Below, piece by piece: positions 51,949 to 61,905 of a stretch of 64,000 nucleotides of DNA; positions within the stretch are counted from its first letter, which is position 1; the number at the start of each line of letters is the position of its first letter. The position numbers and the translations under genes are program-made. The stretch is from Tateyamaria sp. Alg231-49 (GTDB lineage: Bacteria > Pseudomonadota > Alphaproteobacteria > Rhodobacterales > Rhodobacteraceae). The stretch spans positions 124,001 to 188,000 of the forward strand of contig NZ_FRFA01000004.1 in assembly GCF_900143535.1 (NCBI RefSeq), read 5' to 3'. Under the pieces are notes generated by a model. The model ran no database searches. It had not been told where the DNA came from and saw only the letters and a program-made list of their open reading frames with translations.

Positions 51949-53481
51949 ATGCGCGGCCCTCACAACATCATACGGCTGATCCGCACTGGCGCGACGTTGG
52001 AACGTACGGGTGCGATGAATGTCGTGTTGGACGCGTTTGAGGCGCCGCCAGCGCTGCGGTTTGTCGCCAAGGCGCTGGGCAAGCCGTTTCAGTGGCTGGG
52101 TTATCAGGGTGACCCAAGCATGCCGCCCGCGACCCGCGCGCTTACCGCGCTTGGACCAGCCTACATCAAATTCGGTCAGGTATTGTCGACGCGGCCGGAC
52201 GTGGTTGGGGATGAACTCGCCGTGCAATTGCGCGTCTTGCAAGACAAGCTGCCGCCCTTTCCTGTGGGGCAGGCCAAGGCCGAAGTGGAAAAGGAGTTGG
52301 GTCAACCGATTGACACGATCTTTTCCGTTTTCAGCGAACCGGTTGCCGCCGCTTCCATCGCGCAGGTGCACAAGGCTGAACTGGCCGATGGCGGGGACAG
52401 CGTCGCGGTCAAAGTGCTGCGGCCCGGCATCGAAAAAGCGTTCAAAAAGGATGTAGACGCGTTCTACTTCGCGGCGCGAATCGTAGAAATCTTTGCCCCG
52501 GGCGGGCGCAGACTGCGCCCGATTGAGGTGATCGAGCATTTTGACGGTGTGGTGCAGGGCGAACTGGATTTGCGTCTGGAATCCTCGGCTGCCGGGGAAT
52601 TTGCCGCCAACACCAAGGATGATACTGGATTCGCTCTGCCCAAAATCAGATGGGAATATTCGGCCCGCCGCGTCATGACCTTGGAATGGGCAGACGGCGT
52701 GCCAATGGGCGAAAACGAAGCCATTGATGCCGCCGGCCACGACCGTGTCGATCTGTCTGAACGAGTGCTGAAGCTGTTCTTGCTGCACGCCCTGCGCGAC
52801 GGGTATTTCCACGCTGATATGCATCAGGGCAACCTCAAGGTCGCACCCAACGGTGACATCATTGCCTATGATTTCGGGATCATGGGGCACATCGATGAAT
52901 ACACGCGCCGGGTCTATGCTGAAATCCTGTTTGGGTTTATACGCAAAGACTACAAACGCGTCGCCGAGGTGCACTTTGAGGCTGGGTACGTGCCTGCTGA
53001 CAAGGATGTCGACGAATTCGCCCGCGCACTTCGTGCTGTCGGCGAGCCAATCTTTGGCATGGACGCCTCCAAAATCTCCATGGGCCGTTTGCTGAGCTAC
53101 TTGTTCGAAGTCACTGAACGGTTCGGTATGGAGACACGAACTGAACTGATCCTTCTGCAACGCACCATGGTTGTGGTCGAAGGGGTCGCACGTTCGCTCA
53201 ACCCTAACATCAACATCTGGCAAGTCGCATCCCCGATTGTGACCGACTACATCCAGAAATCGATTGGGCCCAAGGCGATTGTCACCGACCTTTATAAAAC
53301 CGCGCGTGTCCTGACCCGCTTTGGCCCACGCCTGCCCGGATTGGTCGAGGCTGCGCTGATCGCACAATCCAACCCCCAACCGGAAAAACGGCGTGGCTTC
53401 TGGCGATGGATTGCGCTTGCAGGCTTGGTTGGCTTGTTGGCAGGCGGTGGTGTGGCACTGTTGATCGAAGCGCTGGCCTAG
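51949..53481 (+). CDS. ubiB: UbiB, ATPase/kinase-like ubiquinone biosynthesis protein
   Basis: 510 residues of the ABC1/ADCK family: LGPAYIKFGQVLSTRPD (KxGQ motif), AAASIAQVHKAEL (Ala-rich loop replacing the P-loop), FHADMHQGNL, and IAYDFGIMG. One to two C-terminal membrane helices (WIALAGLVGLLAGGGVALLIEAL) anchor it. It supports ubiquinone synthesis. It forms an operon with ubiE. Confidence 0.96.
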   Translation: MRGPHNIIRLIRTGATLERTGAMNVVLDAFEAPPALRFVAKALGKPFQWLGYQGDPSMPPATRALTALGPAYIKFGQVLSTRPDVVGDELAVQLRVLQDKLPPFPVGQAKAEVEKELGQPIDTIFSVFSEPVAAASIAQVHKAELADGGDSVAVKVLRPGIEKAFKKDVDAFYFAARIVEIFAPGGRRLRPIEVIEHFDGVVQGELDLRLESSAAGEFAANTKDDTGFALPKIRWEYSARRVMTLEWADGVPMGENEAIDAAGHDRVDLSERVLKLFLLHALRDGYFHADMHQGNLKVAPNGDIIAYDFGIMGHIDEYTRRVYAEILFGFIRKDYKRVAEVHFEAGYVPADKDVDEFARALRAVGEPIFGMDASKISMGRLLSYLFEVTERFGMETRTELILLQRTMVVVEGVARSLNPNINIWQVASPIVTDYIQKSIGPKAIVTDLYKTARVLTRFGPRLPGLVEAALIAQSNPQPEKRRGFWRWIALAGLVGLLAGGGVALLIEALA

Positions 53482-53510
53482 ACTTCATATTGTCAGAAAA
53501 TCTGTGGGGT

Positions 53511-53543
53511 CTGAGGTCGAACCTTAGGGCGTTCGATCCTCAG
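53511..53543. terminator. Hairpin between convergent ubiB and thiolase genes
   Basis: CTGAGG and CGAAC pair with GTTCG and CCTCAG, with small bulges and an 8-nt loop. It overlaps the thiolase stop codon. No T-run is present, so it may be a transcript-end stabiliser or Rho-aided terminator. Confidence 0.55.
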
Positions 53544-54721
53544 CTCATGCGCTCAATAGCAAGTGCGATGCCCTGACCGCCGCCGATACACATAGTGATC
53601 AGAGCCTTCGAACCGCCGATGCGCTCCAACTCATAAAGCGCTTTGATCGTGATGATTGCGCCTGTTGCCCCGACCGGATGGCCCAGCGCTATGGCGCCAC
53701 CATTCGGGTTCACGCGGGCGGGATCGAGGCCAAGGTCTTTGGACACAGCGAGAGCTTGCGCTGCAAAGGCTTCGTTTGACTCCACAACGTCGAAGTCTTC
53801 TGCCGACAGGCCCGTACGCTCAAGCAGGTTGCGCACCGCTGGGATAGGGCCAATCCCCATCACCTCGGGTCGTACCCCGGCATGGGCATAGCCAAGCACC
53901 CGGGCGCGGGGCTTGAGTCCGGCCTTTTGCGCCGCCTCAGCCGTGGCAAGCACAACAGCGCCTGCACCATCATTTATGCCTGAAGCATTGCCTGCGGTGA
54001 CGGAACCATCTTTCTGAAAGACGGGTCGCAATCCGCCCAGCGCCTCAAGGCTCGTGGCCTTTGGATGTTCATCGACTTCAAAGGCAACTGTGTCGCGTTT
54101 CACGCGCACCTGCACAGGCGTGATCTGGCTATCGAAACGCCCGTCAGCAATGGCCGCTGCTGCGCGTTCCTGGCTTTGCATAGCAAAGGCGTCCTGATCT
54201 GCGCGGGTTATCTGGTGTTCTGCGGCCACGTTTTCCGCCGTGACCCCCATATGCCCCGTTCCAAAGGGACAGTTGAGCGCGCCCAGCATCATATCAAGCG
54301 TGCGCACATCCCCCATCTTGGCGCCCCAGCGCTGGTCCGGAATGATAAACGGCGAGCGGGACATATTTTCGGCCCCACCGGCAAGGCCAAATTCCGCATC
54401 GCCCAGTATCAGTGACTGAATGACAGACACAATTGCCTGCACGCCTGACCCACATAGACGGTTCACATTCATCGCGGGTACGCTGTCGGGCACCCCGGCC
54501 TGCATTGCAGCGACGCGGCTGAGATACATGTCGCGCGGTTCGGTGTTGATGACATGGCCAAAGGCAACATGACCGATCTGGCCGCCGTCTACGCCTGAGC
54601 GTTCAAGCGCAGCTTTCGCGGCCACGGTGCCAAGGTCAATTGGCGTGGTCCCGGCAAGGGCGCCACCGAATGTGCCGATGGCCGTGCGTGCGCCGTCCAG
54701 AATGACGATGTCTTGGGTCAT
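53540..54721 (-). CDS. Acetyl-CoA C-acetyltransferase (thiolase)
   Basis: 393 residues. Active-site Cys in NRLCGSGVQAI near residue 89, GAENMSRSPF, His in NGGAIALGHPVGATGA and the second Cys in TMCIGGGQG. It condenses two acetyl-CoA or cleaves acetoacetyl-CoA; a PHB (phaA) role is possible, but no phaB is adjacent. AGGAGG lies 7 bases before the ATG at 54721. Confidence 0.93.
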   Translation of the reverse strand: MTQDIVILDGARTAIGTFGGALAGTTPIDLGTVAAKAALERSGVDGGQIGHVAFGHVINTEPRDMYLSRVAAMQAGVPDSVPAMNVNRLCGSGVQAIVSVIQSLILGDAEFGLAGGAENMSRSPFIIPDQRWGAKMGDVRTLDMMLGALNCPFGTGHMGVTAENVAAEHQITRADQDAFAMQSQERAAAAIADGRFDSQITPVQVRVKRDTVAFEVDEHPKATSLEALGGLRPVFQKDGSVTAGNASGINDGAGAVVLATAEAAQKAGLKPRARVLGYAHAGVRPEVMGIGPIPAVRNLLERTGLSAEDFDVVESNEAFAAQALAVSKDLGLDPARVNPNGGAIALGHPVGATGAIITIKALYELERIGGSKALITMCIGGGQGIALAIERMS

Positions 54722-54819
54722 GGTGATCCTCCTGAGTTGGGGCCATGATGACGATGCGCACAGGGCAAAGGAACCCCCACACCTTGACACCGACGCAACG
54801 GCACGGGCATCTCTCTGTT

Positions 54820-55380
54820 ATGACGGATGAAACCGACGCTATCTTATCCCTGTTGCCTGCCCGCCTGAAAGAGGCGCGGCGTGTTCAAGGTCTGTCTTTG
54901 GACGCGGTCGCTAAATTGTCTGGCGTCAGCCGGTCTATGGTCAGTCAGATTGAACGAGGCGAGTCTTCGCCTACCATCGCGACACTCTGGAACCTGACAA
55001 AGGCATTGCAGGTGGATTTTGCCGGATTGCTCGAAGAGCAGGGCAGCGCGTTTATCGAAGTGTTGCGCGCGGCTGACGTGCCGCAGATCGAAGCCCGCGG
55101 CACCGGGTGCGCCATTCGCATTCTCAGCGCCCCGGAAGACGCAGGCATGCACGAAGTCTACGAGCTACGCTTTGCGGATGGCGGTGTGCTGGACAGTCAG
55201 GCCCACAGACGTGGGGCCCGCGAACATTTGACGGTGATCGAAGGTGTGGTTGATGTCATGTCAGGAGAGTCTTCTGAACGAATTTCAGCAGGTGATACGG
55301 CGCGATATGCAGCGGATGTCGCGCATCGGATCAGTGCTGTGGGTGCGGCCAGGGCTTTTTTGATCGTGAAGAATGCCTAA
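54820..55380 (+). CDS. XRE-family regulator with C-terminal cupin
   Basis: 186 residues. Helix-turn-helix: LKEARRVQGLSLDAVAKLSG and VSRSMVSQIERGESSPTIATL (about 14-55), then a cupin domain with HRRGAREHLTVIEGVVDVMSG and ISAGDTARYAADVAHRISA. Such proteins are ligand-responsive repressors. An in-frame ATG at 54745 exists, but MTDETDAILS fits better. It is divergent from the thiolase across 98 bp, so regulation of that gene is plausible but unproven. Confidence 0.85.
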   Translation: MTDETDAILSLLPARLKEARRVQGLSLDAVAKLSGVSRSMVSQIERGESSPTIATLWNLTKALQVDFAGLLEEQGSAFIEVLRAADVPQIEARGTGCAIRILSAPEDAGMHEVYELRFADGGVLDSQAHRRGAREHLTVIEGVVDVMSGESSERISAGDTARYAADVAHRISAVGAARAFLIVKNA

Positions 55381-55423
55381 GTATAGAAGATGTAGGCGGC
55401 TTTGATTGCAAAGGAGTTTACCC

Positions 55424-55831
55424 ATGGCTGACGACCCAAACGGACTGGTTTTTCTTGACTTCAACGACCCGGATGCTGGCTTGCTCGCTTATGCGATTTA
55501 CGGCGGCGATCTCGAACCGGAGTCGGTTCAACCCATATGGGATTGCATCGACGCAGCTCGGGAAAATGGCACCAAACTGCGCATTTATTGTGAATTACAC
55601 GCTATGCCCAAACCGAACCTAAGCGTGATCGGCGACAAGCTGAAGCGACTGGGAACGATCTGGACACACATTGAACGCATGGCGATCGTCGGGGATCAGG
55701 CCTGGCTTGAATACTACGAAAAGATTGTCGATCCGATCACCCGTTTCGACGTTCGCTGGTTTCCGGTTGCCGATGCAGAAGAGGCGCGTGCCTGGGCGTC
55801 TGCGCCGCCCGCCATAGCCGCCGATCCGTAA
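55424..55831 (+). CDS. SpoIIAA-like (STAS-fold) protein
   Basis: 135 residues, LLAYAIYGGDLEPESVQPIWDCIDAARENGTKLRIYCEL then RMAIVGDQAWLEYYEKIVDPITRFDVRWFPVADAEEARAWA, the pattern of SpoIIAA-like proteins. The role is unknown in these bacteria; related proteins bind membranes or non-polar ligands. AAAGGAG lies 8 bases upstream of the ATG at 55424. Confidence 0.8.
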   Translation: MADDPNGLVFLDFNDPDAGLLAYAIYGGDLEPESVQPIWDCIDAARENGTKLRIYCELHAMPKPNLSVIGDKLKRLGTIWTHIERMAIVGDQAWLEYYEKIVDPITRFDVRWFPVADAEEARAWASAPPAIAADP

Positions 55832-55858
55832 TCACGGATTTTTGTGCGGTAAGGTAGA

Positions 55859-55889
55859 ATTCCTCTATTTAGGAATCATATCCGATATG
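55859..55889 (+). promoter_or_regulatory. Two inverted repeats in the kbl-tdh upstream region
   Basis: ATTCCT-CTATTT-AGGAAT (55859-55876) and CATAT-CCG-ATATG (55877-55889) lie back to back within 60 bp upstream of kbl. They look like operator half-sites; no regulator is assigned. Confidence 0.45.
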
Positions 55890-55916
55890 TTAGAGATGCG
55901 GTAAAGGAGCCGCACC

Positions 55917-57104
55917 ATGACCTCTGCCTTTCTCTCTCAGATCACTGACACGCTTGCCCAGATCGAAGCAGACGGGATGACCAAGCGCGAGCGCATGATC
56001 ACCTCGCCCCAAGGGGGAACAATTTCGGTTGGGGATCGCGATGTTCTGAACCTCTGCGCCAATAACTATCTGGGTCTGGCCGATCACCCAGACCTTGTGG
56101 CAGCAGCGGGTGGCGCGATGCGAAGCCATGGGTTTGGCATGGCCTCTGTCCGGTTCATTTGCGGCACACAGGACCTGCACCGGCAACTGGAACAAAGGCT
56201 CGCTGGTTTTCTGGGCAAGGACGATGCCATCTTGTTTGCGGCCTGTTTTGACGCGAACGGAGGGCTGTTTGAACCTCTGCTGGGTCCCGAAGATGCGATC
56301 ATATCGGATGCATTGAATCACGCGTCGATCATTGACGGCATCCGTTTGTGCAAGGCGCAGCGGTATCGGTACGCCAACAGCGACATGGACGACTTAGAGA
56401 CACAATTGAAAGCCGCCCGCGCCGCTGGTGCGCGTCACATCATGATCGCTACGGACGGGGTGTTTTCAATGGATGGGTATCTGGCGAAGTTGCCTGAGAT
56501 TACCGAACTCGCGGCGCGCTATGACGCTCTGGTCATGGTGGATGACTGCCACGCGACCGGGTTCATGGGACCAAAAGGAGCAGGCACCCCAGCCCATGCC
56601 AATGTCGATGTCGATATTCTGACGGGAACGCTGGGCAAGGCGTTGGGTGGCTCTATCGGTGGCTACATTGCAGGGCCACAACCTGTGATCGACTTGCTGC
56701 GCCAGCGTGCGCGACCCTATCTGTTCTCCAATTCATTGCCTCCGTCCATCGTTGCTGCCGGGATCGAAGCAATCCGGCTGGTCGAAGAGGGCGACGCGCT
56801 GCGCGCGCAATTGTTTGATAATGCGACCTACTGGCGGACTGGCCTGACCGACCTTGGGTTTGACCTGTTGCCCGGTGAACATCCCATTATTCCCGTGATG
56901 CTGGGTGAGGCTCAGGTGGCGCAGGACATGGCGGCGCGGTTGTTTGAGGAAGGCGTTTACGTGTCCGGCTTTTTCTTTCCTGTGGTGCCGCGTGGGCAGG
57001 CCCGCATTCGCACGCAGATGAACGCCGCGCTCACGCAAGACGACTTGGATCGGGGGCTTGCTGCCTTTGAAGTGGCAGGCCAAGCGGTTGGTGTCCTGTC
57101 ATGA
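55917..57104 (+). CDS. kbl: 2-amino-3-ketobutyrate CoA ligase
   Basis: 395 residues of the alpha-oxoamine synthase family. [61 protein letters not shown], and PLP-lysine [14 protein letters not shown]. It splits 2-amino-3-oxobutyrate with CoA to glycine and acetyl-CoA, the second step of threonine breakdown. AAAGGAG lies 8 bases upstream; the stop overlaps tdh (ATGA). Confidence 0.96.
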   Translation: MTSAFLSQITDTLAQIEADGMTKRERMITSPQGGTISVGDRDVLNLCANNYLGLADHPDLVAAAGGAMRSHGFGMASVRFICGTQDLHRQLEQRLAGFLGKDDAILFAACFDANGGLFEPLLGPEDAIISDALNHASIIDGIRLCKAQRYRYANSDMDDLETQLKAARAAGARHIMIATDGVFSMDGYLAKLPEITELAARYDALVMVDDCHATGFMGPKGAGTPAHANVDVDILTGTLGKALGGSIGGYIAGPQPVIDLLRQRARPYLFSNSLPPSIVAAGIEAIRLVEEGDALRAQLFDNATYWRTGLTDLGFDLLPGEHPIIPVMLGEAQVAQDMAARLFEEGVYVSGFFFPVVPRGQARIRTQMNAALTQDDLDRGLAAFEVAGQAVGVLS

Positions 57105-58138
57105 CCAACGAAATGATCGCTCTCGAAAAAAGCCATCCGCGCGAAGGGTTGTGGCAAGTGACTGCTCCCGTACCTGAGATTGGTAGGGATGACGTGCTGA
57201 TCCGGGTAAACAAGACCGGGATATGTGGCACTGATATTCACATCTGGAACTGGGATGAGTGGGCGGCAGGCACCGTACCGACTCCGTTGATCACCGGGCA
57301 CGAATTTGCCGGAGAGATCGTAGAAATCGGCTCTGACGTTCAGGATTTGGTCCTTGGCCAACGCTGTTCCGGCGAAGGACATTTGATTGGCAAGACGTCG
57401 CGCCAGTCACGTGCGGGCAAATTCCACCTTGATCCTGCAACACGGGGGATTGGGGTGAACGAACAGGGCGCGTTTGCAGAATACTTGCGCCTGCCTGCCT
57501 TTAACGTGGTGCCTTTGCCGGACGAGATCAGTGACGATGTTGGGGCGATCCTCGACCCGCTTGGAAACGCTGTACATACCGCTCTTAGCTTTGACTTGGT
57601 GGGCGAAGACGTCGTGGTCACCGGTGCGGGACCCATCGGGATTATGGCCGCTGCCGTCGCCAGACATGTGGGCGCGCGCAACGTGGTGATCACCGATGTG
57701 AACCCTGATCGCCTTGCACTGGCCGCACGAGTGGCAGATGTGGTCCCAGTGAACGTCACTGATACAGATCTTGCCAGCATCATGCCGGGCTTGAAGATGA
57801 AACAGGGCTTTGACGTCGGGCTTGAGATGTCGGGCAATCAGGTTGCGCTGGATCAGATGGTCGAAGCGATGACAATGGGTGGGCGCATCGCGATGCTGGG
57901 CATCCCGCCGGGCAAAAGCCCGGTGGATTGGAGCCGCATCGTGTTCAAAGCCCTTACGATCAAGGGGGTCTACGGGCGCGAGATTTTCGAGACGTGGTAC
58001 AAGATGATTGCAATGCTGCAAAACGGTCTGGATGTGTCGGGCGTGATCACGCACCGTTTCGCCGCGCGCGATTTTGCAAAAGGGTTTGCGGCGATGAAGT
58101 CAGGATCGTCAGGCAAGGTCGTGTTGGACTGGACCTAA
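57101..58138 (+). CDS. tdh: L-threonine 3-dehydrogenase lacking the structural zinc ligands
   Basis: 345 residues of the zinc-type medium-chain dehydrogenase family. Catalytic zinc ligands Cys42 ([15 protein letters not shown]) and His67-Glu68 (GHEFAG) and the NAD motif [15 protein letters not shown] are intact. In the lobe loop [21 protein letters not shown], the four Cys positions of E. coli Tdh (spacing 3, 3, 8) are Gly97, Ser100, Ser103 and Asp111, so a structural zinc is not expected. It oxidises threonine for Kbl. The 3' end overlaps the convergent phosphatase gene by 4 bp. Confidence 0.93.
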   Translation: MTNEMIALEKSHPREGLWQVTAPVPEIGRDDVLIRVNKTGICGTDIHIWNWDEWAAGTVPTPLITGHEFAGEIVEIGSDVQDLVLGQRCSGEGHLIGKTSRQSRAGKFHLDPATRGIGVNEQGAFAEYLRLPAFNVVPLPDEISDDVGAILDPLGNAVHTALSFDLVGEDVVVTGAGPIGIMAAAVARHVGARNVVITDVNPDRLALAARVADVVPVNVTDTDLASIMPGLKMKQGFDVGLEMSGNQVALDQMVEAMTMGGRIAMLGIPPGKSPVDWSRIVFKALTIKGVYGREIFETWYKMIAMLQNGLDVSGVITHRFAARDFAKGFAAMKSGSSGKVVLDWT

Positions 58139-58878
58139 GCGACGGCAGCGACACTGTTTATGGGTTGGCGGCCCTGTTCGGTCAGTATCCACGCGTCTTT
58201 GCCCTCGAACACGGCCGCTGTCAGCGGTTCACCATATCCGGCTGCGGTATCTAGATTGACCCGATTGCCATAGTGAGTTGCCTTTCGCACCGGCGTGTGG
58301 CCGTGCACGACAAGCTTGGGATGCGCGCCGGTAAAATCATGAAACTCGTTGCGTATCCACAGCATGTCTTCTTCGGTCTGTTTCTTGAGAGGGACGCCCG
58401 GGCGGATGCCCGCATGGACGAACAGAAGATCGCCCACAGTGTGGGACAGTTTTAGTCCTTCTAGAAAGGCCACATGCTCTTTGGGTACCGCTGCGTGCGC
58501 ATCGGCCTGTACGTCCTTTTCCCGCCTCTGGGGCCCCGCATCGACACCGTAGGAGCCAAGCGTTGTATCTCCTCCAAGGCGCGGGTGCAGCCAGTAAAGA
58601 TCAACCAGCATATAGGGATCATGAAGAGGCGGGCGCTGCATAAACCATTCAAACATGCGGTCATGATTGCCTTTGAGGAAAGTCCAGTTCCGCTTGGCCT
58701 GTTGCCCCGCCACTAGAGTTTCCAGAACGCCCTTACTGTCTGGCCCGCGATCCGCATAATCACCCAAGAATACCACTTGTGCGTCGATACCCCCATCATC
58801 TTCGATCAGATCAAGGACGCGGTGCAGTTCTTCGGTTTGTCCGTGGATATCGCCAATGGCGTAAATGGGGTCTGACAT
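58135..58878 (-). CDS. PPP-family metallophosphatase
   Basis: 247 residues with the metal-binding motifs GDIHG, GDYADRGPDS, GNHD and the later His in FVHAGIRPG and VVHGHTPV. It resembles bacterial Ser/Thr phosphatase and ApaH-like enzymes; the substrate may be a phosphoprotein or dinucleoside polyphosphate. It is convergent with tdh. Confidence 0.88.
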   Translation of the reverse strand: MSDPIYAIGDIHGQTEELHRVLDLIEDDGGIDAQVVFLGDYADRGPDSKGVLETLVAGQQAKRNWTFLKGNHDRMFEWFMQRPPLHDPYMLVDLYWLHPRLGGDTTLGSYGVDAGPQRREKDVQADAHAAVPKEHVAFLEGLKLSHTVGDLLFVHAGIRPGVPLKKQTEEDMLWIRNEFHDFTGAHPKLVVHGHTPVRKATHYGNRVNLDTAAGYGEPLTAAVFEGKDAWILTEQGRQPINSVAAVA

Positions 58879-59048
58879 AATATTCCGGCAGCAAAATTGG
58901 ATTGCTCACCGCCTACCGGGATTCGGTGGCAGATGTAAGGCGAAGGCATGGTCACAATTGAGTTGTCGTGGGCGTTGCCGCGAAATTAGGCAGTCCTTGC
59001 GCCGCAAAAGGACCTGAAAATATTGGCCTAACGCAAGCTGCGTTGAAA

Positions 59049-59077
59049 CGTGAGGCAGAGGTGTCCCCCGCCTCACG
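59049..59077 (-). terminator. serA terminator-like hairpin
   Basis: CGTGAGGC pairs with GCCTCACG; on the minus strand it is followed by TTTCAACG. It begins 10 bp after the serA stop. Confidence 0.65.
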
Positions 59078-59086
59078 CGCTTGCCG

Positions 59087-60685
59087 TTATCCCGCGACGT
59101 CGAAGGCCAGCGGTTTGACTTGGGTGAACATGCCAGTGTTTTCGAGTGTTTGAAGTACATCGTTCGGGATTGGATTGTCCACATACAGCAAGGCAATCGC
59201 CTCGCCTCCGACGGAGTTCCGCCCAAGGGTAAAGTTCGCGATATTGACGCCGTTCTTGCCCATCGTGTTGCCAAGCAGACCGATGATACCGGGCACGTCC
59301 TCGTTTGTTGTGTAAAGCATGTTTTGCCCGATCTCGGCGTCGATGTTGATGCCTTTGATCTGGATAAAGCGCGGCTTACCATCCGAGAACACGGTGCCCG
59401 CAACGGAGCGTTCGCGTTTGGAGGTCACCACGGTCACTTTGATGTAGCCATCAAACGTGCCGGATTTGTCCTGATTGGTGGTCGAGATCTTGATCCCGCG
59501 TTCTTTGGCGACAACCGGCGCGCTGACCATGTTCACGTCCGGGTTGGCCCGTTTCATGATGCCTGCGATCACGCCACAATTAAGGGCCTCGAGGTTCATC
59601 TCGGATACGACACCGTCATAAAGGATGTTGATCGCCTTGATCGGCTCGTCTGTCATCTGGCCGACAAAGCTGCCCAAGTGGCCTGCAAGTTTGACCCACG
59701 GACCCATCACTTTGGCCTCTTCGGCTGTTACGGATGGCATGTTCAATGCATTTTCAACGGCGCCCGTCAGCAAATAGTTCGCCATTTGATCGGCCACCTG
59801 AAGGGCAACGTTTTCCTGTGCCTCGGTCGTCGCTGCGCCCAAGTGCGGTGTCACGACGACGTTGGGCAAGTTGAACAGCGCGTTTTCCTTGGCGGGTTCT
59901 TCGGCGAACACGTCGAAGGCGGCACCCGCGACGTGGCCGGATTTAAGGGCTTCGGCTAACGCGGCTTCATCCACCAGACCACCGCGTGCGCAGTTGATGA
60001 TCCGCACGCCGGGCTTCATCATCGCGATGCGTTCCGCGGTGATCATGTTGGCGGTCTGCTCGGTCTTGGGCACGTGCAAGGTGATAAAATCGGCGCGGGC
60101 AATCAGGTCGTCCAGTTCGACCTTTTCAACGCCCATCTTGTTCGCCTTGTCGGTGCTCAGGAACGGATCAAAGGCCAGCACTTTCATCTTGAGGCCACGG
60201 GCGCGATCGCACACGATTCCGCCGATATTGCCTGCACCGATCACACCCAGCGTTTTTCCGGTCAGTTCGGTGCCCATGAACTTCGACTTTTCCCATTTGC
60301 CCGCGTGGGTCGATGCAGAGGCTTCGGGGATTTGACGCGCCACGGCGAACATCATCGCGATGGCGTGTTCCGCGGTCGTGATCATGTTGCCAAAGGGTGT
60401 GTTCATGACGATCACCCCTTTTTTAGAGGCGGCTTCCTTGTCGATGTTGTCGGTGCCGATACCTGCGCGTCCGATGACTTTCAGGTTGGTCGCGTTTTTG
60501 AGGATCGTCGGCGTCACGCGTGTCGCTGAGCGGATGGCGAGGCCGTCATATTGACCGATGATTTCGGCCAGTTTGTCCTTGTCTTTGCCAAGGTCGGGTT
60601 GGAAATCCACCTCGATCCCGCGGTCCTTAAAGATTTGGATGGCGGCAGAGGAGAGTTTGTCAGAGATGAGTACTTTGGGAGCCAT
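59087..60685 (-). CDS. serA: D-3-phosphoglycerate dehydrogenase
   Basis: 532 residues, long type I-like SerA. Substrate and NAD domains: AIRSATRVTPTILKNA, the NAD motif GVIGAGNIGGIVCDRARGLKM, the catalytic Arg in NCARGGLVDE and His in VVVTPHLGAATTEAQ. An intervening domain then leads to a C-terminal ACT domain from about 455 (YTTNEDVPGIIGLLGNTMGKNGVNIANFTLGR) that commonly binds serine. It is the first enzyme of serine synthesis. AAAGGA lies 6 bases upstream; it follows serC. Confidence 0.96.
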   Translation of the reverse strand: MAPKVLISDKLSSAAIQIFKDRGIEVDFQPDLGKDKDKLAEIIGQYDGLAIRSATRVTPTILKNATNLKVIGRAGIGTDNIDKEAASKKGVIVMNTPFGNMITTAEHAIAMMFAVARQIPEASASTHAGKWEKSKFMGTELTGKTLGVIGAGNIGGIVCDRARGLKMKVLAFDPFLSTDKANKMGVEKVELDDLIARADFITLHVPKTEQTANMITAERIAMMKPGVRIINCARGGLVDEAALAEALKSGHVAGAAFDVFAEEPAKENALFNLPNVVVTPHLGAATTEAQENVALQVADQMANYLLTGAVENALNMPSVTAEEAKVMGPWVKLAGHLGSFVGQMTDEPIKAINILYDGVVSEMNLEALNCGVIAGIMKRANPDVNMVSAPVVAKERGIKISTTNQDKSGTFDGYIKVTVVTSKRERSVAGTVFSDGKPRFIQIKGINIDAEIGQNMLYTTNEDVPGIIGLLGNTMGKNGVNIANFTLGRNSVGGEAIALLYVDNPIPNDVLQTLENTGMFTQVKPLAFDVAG

Positions 60686-60711
60686 GTTGTTGGTCCTTTG
60701 ATGTCGGGGTG

Positions 60712-60730
60712 GGCGGACGACACGTCCGCC
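60712..60730 (-). repeat. serC-serA intergenic hairpin
   Basis: GGCGGACG pairs with CGTCCGCC over a 3-nt loop, perfect 8-bp stem, with no T-run. It may tune serA relative to serC, or stabilise the mRNA end. Confidence 0.6.
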
Positions 60731-60762
60731 TTACAGGTGTCGGGAAGGGGTAAGGTTCAGGT

Positions 60763-61905
60763 TTACTGCGCTGCGATTTCAGCCTGGAAGGCCCAGTCGA
60801 GCCAGGGCAGCATGGCCTCGATGTCCGAGGTTTCGACGGTGCCACCACACCAGATGCGCAGGCCCGGAGGGGCGTCACGATAGGCGCTGATGTCGAGGGC
60901 CACGTCTTCGTCTGCAAGCCGTTTGGCCACAGCCTTGGCAAATGCAGCACCGTCCTTGATCCGGTCGTCAGTGAATTTGAGGCACACGGACGTTGTCGAT
61001 TGCGTTGCCGGGTCAGCGGCAAGGTTTGCGATCCAATCATGTGTCTCTACAAAGGCGGAAATGGCAGCAGCATTGGCACTCGCTCGTGTGATCAGACCCT
61101 GCAGACCACCAACCGAACGCGCCCATTCCAGCGAGAACAGGTAATCTTCAACCGCCAGCATGGAGGGCGTATTGATCGTCTCTCCGACAAAGATGCCTTC
61201 GATCAGCTTGCGACCTTTGGTGAGGCGGAAGATTTTTGGCATGGGCCATGGCGGCGTGTAATTTTCCAACCGCTCAACGGCGCGAGGTGACAAAATCAGC
61301 ATCCCATGCGCGGCCTCGCCACCCAGCACTTTTTGCCAGCTGAACGTCGTCACATCCAGTTTGTCCCAAGGCAGGTCCATCGCGAATGCAGCAGAAGTTG
61401 CATCGCAAAGGGTCAGCCCAGCGCGATCCGCCGGGATGGCGTCGCCGTTTGGCATGCGCACGCCCGATGTCGTACCGTTCCACGTAAAACAAACATCGTT
61501 GTCGTAGTTCAGCGCGGCCATATCTACGATCTCGCCATATTCGGCGGTGTGAACGGTGTGATCGATCTTGAGCTGTTTGGCCACGTCGGTGACCCAACCT
61601 GCACCAAAGCTTTCCCATGCGACCATTTCTGCGGGCCGTTCGCCCAGCAGTGACCACATCGCCATTTCGTAAGCGCCGGTGTCGGAGGCAGGCACGATCC
61701 CGATACGGTAATCGTCCGGCACCCCAAGAATCTCACGGGTGTCTTCGATCGCCTTTTTCAGCTTGGCCTTACCAACGGCGGCACGGTGCGAGCGACCAAG
61801 GGGGGCGTCGGCCAAAGCGGTCAGGTCATGTGTGGGGGGTTTGGCACATGGGCCAGAAGAAAAGCGCGGATTTGCCGGGCGCGCGCCCGGTTGTGTCATA
61901 GTCAT
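60763..61905 (-). CDS. serC: Phosphoserine aminotransferase
   Basis: 380 residues of the alphaproteobacterial SerC type. [13 protein letters not shown] at the start, [36 protein letters not shown] and PLP-lysine [17 protein letters not shown]. It converts 3-phosphohydroxypyruvate to phosphoserine. The ATG at 61905 (MTMTQPG) has AAGGAT about 7 bases upstream inside a small hairpin, part of the serC leader. Transcribed with serA. Confidence 0.95.
   Translation of the reverse strand: MTMTQPGARPANPRFSSGPCAKPPTHDLTALADAPLGRSHRAAVGKAKLKKAIEDTREILGVPDDYRIGIVPASDTGAYEMAMWSLLGERPAEMVAWESFGAGWVTDVAKQLKIDHTVHTAEYGEIVDMAALNYDNDVCFTWNGTTSGVRMPNGDAIPADRAGLTLCDATSAAFAMDLPWDKLDVTTFSWQKVLGGEAAHGMLILSPRAVERLENYTPPWPMPKIFRLTKGRKLIEGIFVGETINTPSMLAVEDYLFSLEWARSVGGLQGLITRASANAAAISAFVETHDWIANLAADPATQSTTSVCLKFTDDRIKDGAAFAKAVAKRLADEDVALDISAYRDAPPGLRIWCGGTVETSDIEAMLPWLDWAFQAEIAAQ

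Noticed and set aside
51733-53379. 548-codon open frame on the minus strand opposite ubiB
   Set aside because: It is antisense to the well-supported ubiE/ubiB genes, has no recognisable domain, and its length reflects GC-rich codon structure of ubiB.
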